Shown in pieces: positions 15,004 to 23,682 of a stretch of 39,196 bases of DNA (the first letter of the stretch is position 1; each line of letters opens with the position of its first letter). The stretch is from the NCBI RefSeq assembly GCF_014647635.1, contig NZ_BMPO01000014.1:1-39196 (forward strand), written 5' to 3'. The notes beneath the pieces were generated by a model that saw only the letters and a program-made list of their open reading frames with translations, was not told where the DNA came from and searched no databases. The position numbers were made by a program, and so were the translations under genes. Source of the stretch: Pseudomonas matsuisoli. GTDB taxonomy: Bacteria > Pseudomonadota > Gammaproteobacteria > Pseudomonadales > Pseudomonadaceae.

Positions 15004-16068
15004 ATGCTCGACAATGACCGCTGCTGGCAAGCCATCTGTGAGCGCGATACCGATTTCGACAACCATTTCGTCTTCGCCGTGCGCACGACCGGGATCTATT
15101 GCCGGCCCAGCTGCCCTGCTCGACGTCCGAGCCGGATGAACGTCGATCTGTTCGAAAGCGCTGCCAAGGCCGAAGCGGCGGGCTTTAGGGCCTGCCTACG
15201 CTGTGCGCCCAATGGGCAAAGCCTCGTTGAGCAGATGGACACGTTGGTCGAGTCAGCTTGCCGCCTGCTCGATGTGCCGGAAAGGATCACGCTCGAGAAA
15301 CTTGCAGCGCGGATCGGCGTGTCGGCCTCGCACCTGGCGCGGGCCTTCAAGACGCGCATGGGCGTAACGCCACGGCAATGGGCCGAACACCGCCGCGTAC
15401 AACGCCTCCAAGCGGCCTTACCACACGCACGCAACGTGCTCGACGCAAGCCTGGAAAGCGGCTATTCGAGCACACGAGGCCTCTACGAGAAGGCCGACGC
15501 GTTGCGCCCATCGCAACGGCGCCAGCGCGGCCTGGGCGAAACCCTTCATTACACGTTGGCCGAATGCCCACTCGGCCATCTGCTCATGGCGACGAGCCCG
15601 CGCGGTGTGTGCGCCCTTCTTTTCGGTGACTCGCCCGACGCCTTGACTCGTGACCTGCTGACTCGATTCGCCGCCGCACAAATCGTGCGCGATGACGCGA
15701 ACCTGCGACCATGGCTCGATCGCGTCCTCGGTCAGCTTCACGAGCCCGCGCGGGCGAGTGGCCTGCCGCTGGATTTGCGCGGTACGGCATTCCAGATCCG
15801 CGTCTGGCAAGCGCTGCAAACGATTCCGCCAGGCGAGACGCGTACCTACGCCGCCCTGGCCGCCGACCTGTCGACCCACCCCCGCGCCATTGCACGCGCG
15901 TGCGCCAGTAATGCGGTTGGGTTGTTGGTACCGTGTCATCGGGTTATCTCCTCCAGCGGCGCGATGGGCGGATACCGCTGGGGCGCGGAGCGCAAAGTAC
16001 GCCTGCTGCGCGTTGAGCAAACGAGCCCGGTACGTGAACCGCAGGGGTCAACGCAGGATCAGAATTGA
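15004..16068 (+). CDS. ada: Ada: methyl-phosphotriester sensor / O6-methylguanine-DNA methyltransferase
   Basis: A 354-residue DNA repair protein and regulator of the adaptive response to alkylation. The N-terminal zinc site has C33, C37, C64 and C67 (equivalent to C38, C42, C69, C72 of E. coli Ada); C33 would accept methyl groups from phosphotriesters. An AraC-type helix-turn-helix follows at about 95-170 (VSASHLARAFKTRMGVTPRQ). The C-terminal methyltransferase has its acceptor C311 in PCHRV, with the active-site wing segment SSGAMGGYRWGAERK. All three functions look intact. A very strong ribosome-binding site precedes the ATG at 15004, and an Ada box is visible upstream. A 79-residue gene follows after 40 bp and may be co-transcribed. 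Confidence 0.95.
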   Translation: MLDNDRCWQAICERDTDFDNHFVFAVRTTGIYCRPSCPARRPSRMNVDLFESAAKAEAAGFRACLRCAPNGQSLVEQMDTLVESACRLLDVPERITLEKLAARIGVSASHLARAFKTRMGVTPRQWAEHRRVQRLQAALPHARNVLDASLESGYSSTRGLYEKADALRPSQRRQRGLGETLHYTLAECPLGHLLMATSPRGVCALLFGDSPDALTRDLLTRFAAAQIVRDDANLRPWLDRVLGQLHEPARASGLPLDLRGTAFQIRVWQALQTIPPGETRTYAALAADLSTHPRAIARACASNAVGLLVPCHRVISSSGAMGGYRWGAERKVRLLRVEQTSPVREPQGSTQDQN

Positions 16069-16108
16069 GGTACCGCTCTTTCCGAGCGCTTTTCCAACGA
16101 GGAAGACG

Positions 16109-16348
16109 ATGCACGACTTGAAGCGCTACTCGATCAGCTATCGACTCAATGGCGAGCCCGACGCCCTGATCATGGAGGGTTTCGACGCGCCGACCCTGGA
16201 TCAGGTTCGCCTGCAACTGCTCATCAAGCACGTCCCGGAGCCGCAGGTGGTTGAAGACGCTCCCTGGGAGGAGCACCTCCAGTCGAGCTTAGAAAGCCGC
16301 AGTGCCGAGCTTGGCCTCAGTGATATCGAGGTCGAACGAATCGACTGA
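16109..16348 (+). CDS. Small hypothetical protein downstream of ada
   Basis: A 79-residue acidic protein starting MHDLKRYSISYRLNGEPDAL. GAGGAA lies 5 nt before the ATG, which supports this short frame over the longer open frame that overlaps ada. It has an N-terminal beta hairpin (RYSISYRLNGEPDALIMEGF) and a helical C-terminal half (WEEHLQSSLESRSAELGLSD). It has no cysteines, signal peptide or membrane segment. I do not recognise the family. Proximity to ada suggests, but does not show, induction by alkylation. Confidence 0.65.
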   Translation: MHDLKRYSISYRLNGEPDALIMEGFDAPTLDQVRLQLLIKHVPEPQVVEDAPWEEHLQSSLESRSAELGLSDIEVERID

Positions 16349-16557
16349 GACCGCAGAGAAGCCACAGGCACCCTTCATTCGCCGGACGAAAACGAACCCG
16401 CCCCATTCGGCATATGTGCTGGCTGTTGCTGGAAGCGGCTGGATGCGCTATCAACGCAGCTCCTATCGAGCCATCATCGCCGACATTCGTATGAGCAACG
16501 CGCAGGGTTGATCCCACTAACAGGCAAATCCCCGGACGAACGCCGAGAACCCATCGC

Positions 16558-17211
16558 ATGAACGTGCCCGCCTCACCAGCTGATAACAAGCCAAACGGCC
16601 GCATTCGCCAACGCAATGAAGAAGTGATTCTCGCCGCTGCGGCAAAGGAGTTCGCACGCCACGGCTACAAAGGCACCAGCATCAGTGCCATCGCCGTTCG
16701 TGCCAAATTGCCGAAGGCGAACCTGCACTATTACTTTACGAACAAGCTGGGCCTTTACATCGCGTTGATGGAAAACGTGCTGCTCGACTGGAATCGAACG
16801 TTCGATGCACTGAGCGTGGATGATGATCCCGCCGAAGCGCTGGCGCGCTACATCCACGCGAAGATGGAGTTTTCCCGCAAACAGCCCCTGGCGTCACGAA
16901 TCTTCGCCATGGAAGTCATCAGCGGCGGCGCGTACCTCTCACAGTATTTCGGGGAAGACTACCGGGCCTGGTTCCGGGGCCGTGCGGCGGTGTTCGATGC
17001 GTGGATCGCGGCCGGCAAGATGGACGCCATCGATCCGGTGCACCTTATTTTCCTGCTCTGGGGCAGTACGCAGCATTACGCCGACTATGCCGGGCAGATC
17101 GGCCGTCTGCTCGGAACGAAGCGTCTGTCGCGTACGGACTTCGACGCCGCGACCACCACCCTTACCCACATCATCCTGAAAGGCTGTGGCTTGAAGCCGC
17201 CAGCGCAGTGA
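16558..17211 (+). CDS. TetR/AcrR family regulator (RutR/YcdC-like)
   Basis: A 217-residue one-component regulator. The DNA-binding domain is at about 18-70 (RNEEVILAAAAKEFARHGYK, then GTSISAIAVRAKLPKANLHYYFTNK), with the TetR helix-turn-helix and the YYF recognition segment intact. The C-terminal ligand domain, with SRIFAMEVISGGAYLSQYF and FLLWGSTQHYADYAGQI, matches the YcdC/RutR-like C-terminal family, whose members often sense nitrogen or pyrimidine compounds; the ligand here is unknown. The start is the ATG at 16558; the ribosome-binding site is weak. It is followed after 19 bp by the YigZ-like gene on the same strand. Confidence 0.88.
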   Translation: MNVPASPADNKPNGRIRQRNEEVILAAAAKEFARHGYKGTSISAIAVRAKLPKANLHYYFTNKLGLYIALMENVLLDWNRTFDALSVDDDPAEALARYIHAKMEFSRKQPLASRIFAMEVISGGAYLSQYFGEDYRAWFRGRAAVFDAWIAAGKMDAIDPVHLIFLLWGSTQHYADYAGQIGRLLGTKRLSRTDFDAATTTLTHIILKGCGLKPPAQ

Positions 17212-17230
17212 GCAATAACGAGCGGTTTTT

Positions 17231-17815
17231 ATGGCATTTACTCTCGCAGGCCCGTGCGAATACTTCGAAGAAATCCGCAAAAGCCGCTTTTTAGCCAGGG
17301 CCGCGCCGCTCTCGACGGCCGAAGAAGCGAACGCCTTCATCGCGCAAGTGAGCGCCCCTTCGGCAACGCACAACTGCTGGGCCTGGAAAGTCGGTCAGCA
17401 GTATCGCTTCAGCGATGACGGAGAACCCGGCGGTACCGCTGGCCGCCCCATGCTGACCGCCATTGAGGGTCAGGACTGCGACAACGTCATCGTGGTGGTG
17501 ACGCGCTGGTACGGTGGCATCCAACTCGGTACGGGCGGACTGGCGCGGGCTTATGGCGGAACCGCCGCCAAATGCCTGCAACGCGGTGAACAGCGGGAGC
17601 TGGTTGTTCGCGAATCGGTACGTTGTCATTGCGGCTTCTCGGAGCTGAGCACGTTCAAAGCGCGCCTGGCCGAGCATGAGGCCCAGGTAATCAATGAGTC
17701 CTTCGACGCCCATGGAGCGGCGCTGACCCTGGCCGTTCCGCCTGCGCACCTCGCGGCAATGGATGAGTTTTTGGCCAATCTGACGCGGGGGAAAAGTCGG
17801 CTGCTGCAAGATTGA
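17231..17815 (+). CDS. YigZ / IMPACT family protein (UPF0029)
   Basis: A 194-residue protein of the IMPACT family. The N-terminal UPF0029 domain shows KSRFLARAAPLSTAEEANAF, HNCWAWKVG, FSDDGEPGGTAGRPML and VVVTRWYGGIQLGTGGLARA, which are near-invariant family blocks. The C-terminal half is the DUF1949-type domain. In eukaryotes, IMPACT modulates Gcn2; bacterial members such as E. coli YigZ have no settled role, although nucleic-acid or dipeptidase-linked activity has been discussed. Length and motifs are complete. A family D palindrome begins 14 bp after the stop and may mark the end of the transcript. Confidence 0.93.
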   Translation: MAFTLAGPCEYFEEIRKSRFLARAAPLSTAEEANAFIAQVSAPSATHNCWAWKVGQQYRFSDDGEPGGTAGRPMLTAIEGQDCDNVIVVVTRWYGGIQLGTGGLARAYGGTAAKCLQRGEQRELVVRESVRCHCGFSELSTFKARLAEHEAQVINESFDAHGAALTLAVPPAHLAAMDEFLANLTRGKSRLLQD

Positions 17816-17829
17816 TCTCGATCCACCAA

Positions 17830-17880
17830 CGCGGGTTACACCCGCCCTACCACGCTCCCGTAGGGCGGGTAAAACCCGCG
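17830..17880. repeat. CGCGGGT-type inverted repeat (family D), complete copy
   Basis: The left arm begins CGCGGGTTACACCCGCC and the right arm begins GTAGGGCGGGTAAAACCC. Each is 21 bp, they pair with two mismatches, and 9 nt separate them. Each arm is also an imperfect palindrome by itself. The right arm reads GTAGGG outward from the centre. It sits between the YigZ-like and SulP genes. Confidence 0.85.
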
Positions 17881-18021
17881 CAATGCCCCGGCCGGCTCCT
17901 CGGATTAACGAGCGCAACGCCGCAGACATGACGGCTCAGGTCTCTTTCTAAGCGCAGCCCTTGAACGCGACAGGTTAAAGTGTCGTCCCAAGAGACACCT
18001 TACGGCAGGAGCCCACGATCA

Positions 18022-19812
18022 ATGCGCGCGCCACGACTCACGCAGTTATTTCCCTGGTTCGCGCTGGTAGACCGTTTCAGTTGGCGCCACGACATGAGTG
18101 CCGGCCTACTGGGCGCTGTATTGGCTCTGCCGCAGGGCGTCGCGTTCGCCACGCTGGCCGGCCTTCCGCCGCAATACGGGGTCTATGGCGCAGTGGTGCC
18201 ATGCATCATCGCCGCCCTGGCAGGTTCGAGTCGTCATGTCGTGACCGGGCCGACCAATGCCAATTCGCTCGCGCTCATGGCGGCACTTTCACCGTTGGCG
18301 CTGGTGGGCAGCGCGCATTACATTGACCTCGCGTTGGCCGTGACCATCATGGTGGGGTTGCTGCAGTTGCTGGTTGGCGGGTTTCGCCTGGGCGCGCTGG
18401 CCAATTTCATCTCCCCTTCAGTCCTGCTTGGCTTCACAAGCGGCGCCGCCGTATTGATCGCACTGTTCGCATTGAAGGATTTCTTGGGCCTCGCGCTGCC
18501 ACCGGGAACCTCCGCGTTCGGCATCCTCGCGTTCATCGCCATGCACCCCGGCGAGATTCACTGGCAGGCGCTCTTGGTAGGCGCTGTGACGCTGGCCGCA
18601 ACACTCGCCCTACGCCGTTGGCGGCCACGGTGGCCAACGATGCTGTTGGGGCTGCTGGCGGGATTCGCCTGCGCACAACTGTTGAGCGTGATCCAACGCG
18701 CCCATGCGGGCATCGAGATCGTCGGCCCGATCCCCTCTGCGTTGCCGCCGTTTCATGTACCTGACGTCAACATGACCGCCCTTGGCGAGCTGTCGAGCAT
18801 CGCACTGGCGCTGACCCTCGTGGCACTGGGGCAATCTTTGTCGATCGCCAAAGCCGTCGCGGCGCGCTCGGGACAAACGCTGGACGTCAATCGTGAGTTC
18901 GTCGGGCAAGGTCTCGCCAATGCAATAGGCGGCCTGTTCTCCTCGTACGTGTCCTGCGGGTCGTTGAACCGGTCGATGCCGAACCTGCAGGCTGGCGCGA
19001 AAACGCCGCTGGCGGCGGTGTTCGCAGCGGTGCTCGTCGTCGTTCTCGTGGCTTTTGGCGGTGGCCTGATCGAATTGATCCCGCTAGCGGCGATTGCAGC
19101 GACGCTTTTGCTGGTGGCATACGGCCTGGTGGATGTCCAACGCTGGAAAGAAGTGCTGGCCGTGAGCCGCACCGAGAGCGTGGTCGCGGGCGTGACCTTC
19201 TTCGCGACGCTCAGTATTCCCCTGGATCGCGCGGTGCTACTCGGCACGCTGGTATCGCTGGTTGCCTACCTGTACCGCACATCGCATCCGGCCATCCGCC
19301 CGCTACTTCCCGCCACGCATACGCCGGAACGGCGCTTTACGCCGATCGAGGAACTCCCACTGCCCCATGGCGAAGAATGCCCTCAGTTGAAACTGGTGCG
19401 GGTGGAAGGGTCGGTGTATTTCGGGGCCGCGCAGCATGTCAGCGACCAACTGCAGCTGTTCCGTCGGCAGAAACCCGAGCAGCGACACGCGCTGTTCATG
19501 GTCAAGAGCATGAATTTCATCGACTTGGCCGGCAACGACCTATGGCGTCACGAGATGCAGGAACGGCGTGCATGCGGTGGCGATATCTTCTTCCACCGTC
19601 CACGGACGCCGGTAATGCAAATGTTCGCGCAGACGGGCCTGCTGGAAAAACTCGGTGACGGCCACATTTTTTCATCGAAGGATCAAGCACTACGCAGCAT
19701 CTACGAACATCTGGACATCAACGTCTGCCGCACCTGCACGGCCCGCGTTTTCAAGGAATGCCAGAGCCGCGCTGAAGCATCGGATGAATTGATTGCACGG
19801 AGTGATGGTTAG
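18022..19812 (+). CDS. SulP family anion transporter with STAS domain
   Basis: A 596-residue inner-membrane transporter. The N-terminal half has about ten to twelve hydrophobic segments and the SulP signatures ALPQGVAFATLAGLPPQYGVY, VTGPTNANSLAL and SCGSLNRSMPNLQAGAKTPL. A cytoplasmic STAS domain follows at about 455-560 (LVRVEGSVYFGAAQHVSDQL and FMVKSMNFIDLAGND). Substrates in this family include sulfate, bicarbonate and dicarboxylates; none can be assigned. The last ~25 residues carry a cysteine cluster (NVCRTCTARVFKEC). Two starts are possible: GTG at 17980, or ATG at 18022 behind AGGAG (11-nt spacing). The latter is preferred because it matches where SulP proteins usually begin. Confidence 0.9.
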   Translation: MRAPRLTQLFPWFALVDRFSWRHDMSAGLLGAVLALPQGVAFATLAGLPPQYGVYGAVVPCIIAALAGSSRHVVTGPTNANSLALMAALSPLALVGSAHYIDLALAVTIMVGLLQLLVGGFRLGALANFISPSVLLGFTSGAAVLIALFALKDFLGLALPPGTSAFGILAFIAMHPGEIHWQALLVGAVTLAATLALRRWRPRWPTMLLGLLAGFACAQLLSVIQRAHAGIEIVGPIPSALPPFHVPDVNMTALGELSSIALALTLVALGQSLSIAKAVAARSGQTLDVNREFVGQGLANAIGGLFSSYVSCGSLNRSMPNLQAGAKTPLAAVFAAVLVVVLVAFGGGLIELIPLAAIAATLLLVAYGLVDVQRWKEVLAVSRTESVVAGVTFFATLSIPLDRAVLLGTLVSLVAYLYRTSHPAIRPLLPATHTPERRFTPIEELPLPHGEECPQLKLVRVEGSVYFGAAQHVSDQLQLFRRQKPEQRHALFMVKSMNFIDLAGNDLWRHEMQERRACGGDIFFHRPRTPVMQMFAQTGLLEKLGDGHIFSSKDQALRSIYEHLDINVCRTCTARVFKECQSRAEASDELIARSDG

Positions 19813-19837
19813 AGATCGCTCTGTTAGCGTACGTTTT

Positions 19838-19942
19838 TGTAGGAGCGGGGGGCGACCGTTCGCCTTGGCCACGAAGCTTTTCATGCGGCCTGACAGCTCA
19901 TCGCTGGCTGAGCGATCATTCGCGGCCAAGGCCGCCCCTACA
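19838..19942. repeat. TGTAGGAGCGG ... CCGCCCCTACA inverted-end element (family A/E)
   Basis: A 105-bp stretch with ends TGTAGGAGCGG and CCGCCCCTACA that pair with one mismatch. Internal blocks GCCTTGGCCACGAAGC and GCGGCCAAGGCCGCC are also palindromic. It starts 25 bp after the SulP stop codon. Confidence 0.75.
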
Positions 19943-20096
19943 GTGATGATGCGCGCCCGATATCTATGTGGGAGCCTTCGGAATTCCCCTCGACGCCTCG
20001 AGAGATTAAAGAGCGTCAGACGCGGCTTTTGTCGGAGCGGCGGGTGCACGCTCAGTACCTATGTGCGAAATCGCTGGACATCTGACGCACCATTCC

Positions 20097-20126
20097 CAGC
20101 GACGAACCTCGCGGTTCCGTCGCTGG
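20097..20126. terminator. Hairpin just beyond the pqiC-like gene, without a T-tract
   Basis: CAGCGACGAACC and GGTTCCGTCGCTG pair with one bulged base around loop TCGC. The hairpin is 10 bp past the stop codon of the minus-strand pqiC-like gene. No run of T follows on the minus strand, so it is at best an atypical terminator or an RNA-stabilising hairpin. Confidence 0.4.
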
Positions 20127-20135
20127 AAACATCCA

Positions 20136-20852
20136 TCAGAACCGCAGGATGTCACCCCGATTGCGCACGGGCTCGACCACGGGGATCTGCCGGGAGGATG
20201 GCTTCTCTTCCGCCGCCAGCTGGCGCTTGCGCGCTTGCTCTGCAGCCTTGGCCGCAGAGGCCAATTTCGCCGTGTCGGCCTGTACCGCTTTGGAAAGGGA
20301 CGTGGCCAATTCCTGCAGAAGTTTGCTTTGGGCGCGGACCTGGTCCGCCACCGTACCGGTATGCGCTTCCTGCAACTGGACGACGCGGCTATCGCGCAAC
20401 TTCCCGTTCTTGTCCAACAAGCGCCATTGCGCTTCGAGTACGGCCGGCTTTTCCGGGCCGGAGTCGAGTCGATTGATGCTGACCACCGCCTGCACATCCG
20501 GCTCCATTCCAGCCTGGTCGGAGTACAGAGCCAGGCGATTGCTTTTCAATTGCGCGGAAAGCTGGCGGAGCAACACCTGGTTGATATCGTCGGGAAGGCT
20601 GCTCGCCCAACGGGCACTGGAATCCAGACTGATGCTGTTGTCAGCTTGGCGCTGAACCAAGGTGTTGCGTTGCAAGTAGTCTGCGACATCCAGAGGCCCG
20701 ACGAGCACGGCGACGCCGGAAGAACGTTGAGACAGTTCGGTCACGCCGCTGTCGAGCTGGTAATACTGCTCCGGCGAACTCAACTTGGCGCAACCACCTA
20801 ATGCCAGAACGCCGGCTAATAGGGCCGCGACCGGTAGATGGATCAATTTCAT
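20136..20852 (-). CDS. PqiC-like (ABC-type transport auxiliary) lipoprotein
   Basis: A 238-residue lipoprotein of the PqiC/DUF330 family (ABC_trans_aux). The lipobox LALGGC gives lipidation at about C21, and the following KLSSPEQYYQLD matches the start of the family domain. The core (VGPLDVADYLQRNTLVQRQ and WASSLPDDINQVLLRQLSAQ) is typical. In E. coli, PqiC is the outer-membrane partner of the PqiA/PqiB MCE lipid-transport bridge. Here no PqiA or PqiB gene is adjacent; parC lies 572 bp upstream. The C-terminal ~45 residues are charged and helical. GAGGGATGAG precedes the ATG at 20852, with a small hairpin CCGAAGC / GCTTCGG in the leader. Confidence 0.85.
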   Translation of the reverse strand: MKLIHLPVAALLAGVLALGGCAKLSSPEQYYQLDSGVTELSQRSSGVAVLVGPLDVADYLQRNTLVQRQADNSISLDSSARWASSLPDDINQVLLRQLSAQLKSNRLALYSDQAGMEPDVQAVVSINRLDSGPEKPAVLEAQWRLLDKNGKLRDSRVVQLQEAHTGTVADQVRAQSKLLQELATSLSKAVQADTAKLASAAKAAEQARKRQLAAEEKPSSRQIPVVEPVRNRGDILRF

Positions 20853-21178
20853 CTCATCCCTCTTGATCATCCGAAGCTCGCGGCTTCGGCATGTGCTCGA
20901 TATGTTCAATGAGCACCACCTGCTGGTCTCAAACCACGGCGGTACCCTGCGTCATGCGTATCGCGCTCGATGCGGGAAGGTCCGCATCCATTATCCTGCT
21001 ACGCCAGAGATGGCTCGATGCGTCATCTCAGGAAGCTCTGGCCCTGTACGCCATTAACGTTGGCCAAGCGAACAATGAAGCTGGGAGCCAACCGGCGCCC
21101 GATGAATTCGATCCGCGGAAGGCGTTCGATGCCTTCGGCAAAGGCGCAATATTACTACGCCATAAAACACCTGACTGA

Positions 21179-21207
21179 CCGATCGGCAGGTCATGCGCGC
21201 CGATCGG
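21179..21207. promoter_or_regulatory. Paired CCGATCGG octamers, possible operator or RNA hairpin
   Basis: CCGATCGG occurs at 21179-21186 and 21200-21207, exactly 21 bp apart (two helical turns). Together with the flanking A and C/G, T bases they form a 10-bp perfect inverted repeat around an 11-nt centre. It lies in the 572-bp gap between parC and the pqiC-like gene, which holds no credible gene. No regulator is assigned. Confidence 0.4.
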
Positions 21208-21387
21208 TACCTGTTAACTGTTCACTCACAAATGGAAACGCAGGCTCGAACACCTTATGGCAACGAACCCTGCGCGAGCGTTGGGAAGAATATCCACACT
21301 TTTCGCGTATGACTAGCCGACCTGACGACACGTTGTGACCGAACGGTAACAACGTGATTAACAGCACTCTATGACACCACGATGATG

Positions 21388-21418
21388 GTTGCCGGCCACG
21401 CGTACCGTGGCCGGCAAC
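21388..21418. terminator. 13-bp perfect hairpin after parC
   Basis: GTTGCCGGCCACG and CGTGGCCGGCAAC form a 13-bp perfect stem with loop CGTAC, beginning 6 bp past the parC stop codon on the minus strand. The usual T-tract is absent (minus strand continues CATCATCGTGG). It most likely terminates or protects the 3' end of the long operon. Confidence 0.6.
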
Positions 21419-21424
21419 GAAATC

Positions 21425-23674
21425 CTACTCGACCACCAATCGCTCGACACGCTGAAAACCGCGCGGCAACTTGTTACCGCGCCGTCCGCGTTCGCCTTTG
21501 TAGTGCTCCAGATCGTCTGCTTTGAGGGACAGGGTCCGTTTACCCGCCTGCAGCACCAGCGTTGCCCCCGCTGGCAGCACTGCGAGATCAGTCAGATACT
21601 CCTCGCGGCTAGCCACGCGCTCGCCGGGAATGCCAACGATCTTGTTACCTTTGCCTTTACCCAGTTGCGGAAGGTCGCGCACCGGGAATAGCAGTAGGCG
21701 ACCTTCGGTCGTCACCGCCGCTAACCAGTCTTCCTCGCGATTGTTCAACGGACGCGGTGCGACCACCTTGGCGCCCTTCGGCAGGCTGATGAGTGTCTTG
21801 CCCGCCTTGTTTTTCGCCTGTAGGTCTTCGCCCTTTACGACGAAGCCATAGCCCGCGTCGGACGCGATGACATAAAGCGCATCGTCCGCCGGCAGCAGTA
21901 CGCATTCGAAACTGGCGCCTGGCGGCGGCGTGAGGCGACCGGTCAACGGCTCACCCTGACCACGCGCCGATGGCAGCGAATGTGCCGCCAGCGAATAGCT
22001 GCGCCCGGTGGAGTCGATGAACACCGCGAATTGATTCGAGCGACCCGGCGCGGCGGCTTTGAAACTGTCGCCCGCCTTGTAGGAAAGTGCGCCCGGATCG
22101 ACATCATGCCCCTTCGCACAGCGCGCCCAACCTTTCTCGGAGATGACCACGGTCACCGGCTCGTTCGGCATCAAATCGGTTTCGGACAGCGCCTTGGCTT
22201 CCGCGCGCTCAACGATCGGCGAGCGCCGGTCATCGCCATATTTCTCGGCGTCTTCCAGGAGCTCCTTGCGCACCAATTTCTTCAACTTGGCTTCGCTACC
22301 CAGGAGCGCCAGCAGCTTTTCGCGCTCTTTGGCCAGTTCGTCCTGCTCGCCGCGGATCTTCATTTCTTCAAGACGGGCAAGCTGACGCAAGCGCGTATCG
22401 AGAATGTAGTCGGCCTGGATATCGGTCAGCTCGAACCGCGCCATCAACACCGACTTGGGATGGTCCTCAGTGCGGATGATGTGGATGACTTCGTCCAGAT
22501 TGAGGAAGGCCACGAGCAAGCCTTCCAACAGGTGCAGGCGGCGCTCGACCTTATCCAAGCGGAATTGCAAACGACGGCGAACGGTACCGACGCGGTACTC
22601 CAGCCATTCGGTCAACAGCGTCCGGAGGTTCTTGACTTGCGGACGACCATCGAGACCGATGACATTGGTGTTGACGCGGTAACTGCTCTCCAGGTCCGTC
22701 GTGGCGAACAGGTGCTGCATCAACCCTTCGACATCGATGCGATTGGAGCGCGGAATAATGACCATCCGGCACGGGTTCTCGTGGTCGGACTCATCACGCA
22801 GGTCCGCCACCATCGGCAACTTCTTCGCCTGCATTTGGCTGGCGATCTGTTCCATCACCTTGTTGCCCGACACCTGGTGCGGCAGCGCAGTGACGACGAT
22901 ATCGCCGTCCTCGACGCGATACACGGCGCGCATGCGCACCGAGCCACGTCCGGTTTCGTAGATTTTCAGCAGATCCGCACGCGGCGTGATGATTTCCGCT
23001 TCAGTGGGAAAATCTGGTCCGAGAACGTGTTCGCACAGTTGTTCGACAGTGGCCTTCGGCTCGTCCAGCAAGCGCACGCAGGCGGTGGCGATCTCACGCA
23101 AATTATGCGGCGGGACGTCCGTCGCCATGCCGACGGCGATGCCAGTGGTGCCGTTGAGCAACAGGTTCGGCAAACGCGCGGGCAGCGTTGCCGGTTCGTT
23201 CATGGTGCCATCGAAGTTCGGCACCCAATCGACGGTGCCCTGGCCCAGCTCGTCCAGCAGTGTTTCGGAATAACGCGACAGTCGTGCTTCCGTGTAGCGC
23301 ATGGCAGCGAAGGATTTGGGGTCGTCCGGTGCCCCCCAGTTGCCTTGGCCATCCACCAGCGGATAGCGATAGCTGAACGGCTGCGCCATCAGCACCATCG
23401 CTTCATAGCACGCAGAATCACCATGGGGATGGTACTTACCGAGCACGTCGCCGACGGTACGCGCCGATTTCTTGTGCTTGGAATCCGCATCCAGCCCCAG
23501 CTCGCTCATCGCATAAACGATGCGGCGCTGCACGGGCTTCAAGCCATCGCCGATATGCGGCAACGCCCGGTCCATGATCACGTACATGGAATAGTTGAGG
23601 TACGCCTGTTCGGTGAAGTCGGCCAGGGACCGACGCTCCACGCCATCCAGGCTCAGGTCGAGGCTTTCGCTCAT
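21425..23674 (-). CDS. parC: DNA topoisomerase IV subunit A
   Basis: A 749-residue subunit that cuts and rejoins DNA in topoisomerase IV, which unlinks daughter chromosomes. The catalytic tyrosine is Y127 in RYTEARLS. The quinolone region is wild type: S87 and E91 in [11 protein letters not shown]. The C-terminal beta-pinwheel is present, with a [12 protein letters not shown]-type repeat motif. The start is the ATG at 23674, with GAGGA 6 nt upstream, 8 bp after the aspartic protease gene; a TTG at 23686 is also in frame but less likely. It is the last gene of the operon that includes parE. Confidence 0.97.
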   Translation of the reverse strand: MSESLDLSLDGVERRSLADFTEQAYLNYSMYVIMDRALPHIGDGLKPVQRRIVYAMSELGLDADSKHKKSARTVGDVLGKYHPHGDSACYEAMVLMAQPFSYRYPLVDGQGNWGAPDDPKSFAAMRYTEARLSRYSETLLDELGQGTVDWVPNFDGTMNEPATLPARLPNLLLNGTTGIAVGMATDVPPHNLREIATACVRLLDEPKATVEQLCEHVLGPDFPTEAEIITPRADLLKIYETGRGSVRMRAVYRVEDGDIVVTALPHQVSGNKVMEQIASQMQAKKLPMVADLRDESDHENPCRMVIIPRSNRIDVEGLMQHLFATTDLESSYRVNTNVIGLDGRPQVKNLRTLLTEWLEYRVGTVRRRLQFRLDKVERRLHLLEGLLVAFLNLDEVIHIIRTEDHPKSVLMARFELTDIQADYILDTRLRQLARLEEMKIRGEQDELAKEREKLLALLGSEAKLKKLVRKELLEDAEKYGDDRRSPIVERAEAKALSETDLMPNEPVTVVISEKGWARCAKGHDVDPGALSYKAGDSFKAAAPGRSNQFAVFIDSTGRSYSLAAHSLPSARGQGEPLTGRLTPPPGASFECVLLPADDALYVIASDAGYGFVVKGEDLQAKNKAGKTLISLPKGAKVVAPRPLNNREEDWLAAVTTEGRLLLFPVRDLPQLGKGKGNKIVGIPGERVASREEYLTDLAVLPAGATLVLQAGKRTLSLKADDLEHYKGERGRRGNKLPRGFQRVERLVVE

Positions 23675-23682
23675 GTGCGTCC

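Noticed and set aside
16302-16511. 69-codon plus-strand frame overlapping the small gene after ada
   Set aside because: No ribosome-binding site, overlaps the better supported 79-residue gene, and shows no family resemblance.
20891-21338. Short plus-strand frames in the gap between pqiC and parC
   Set aside because: They lack ribosome-binding sites and read like random high-GC translation; the hairpins in the gap explain it better as regulatory sequence.
21672-23674. Quinolone-resistance mutation in parC
   Set aside because: The key positions S87 and E91 carry the wild-type residues.
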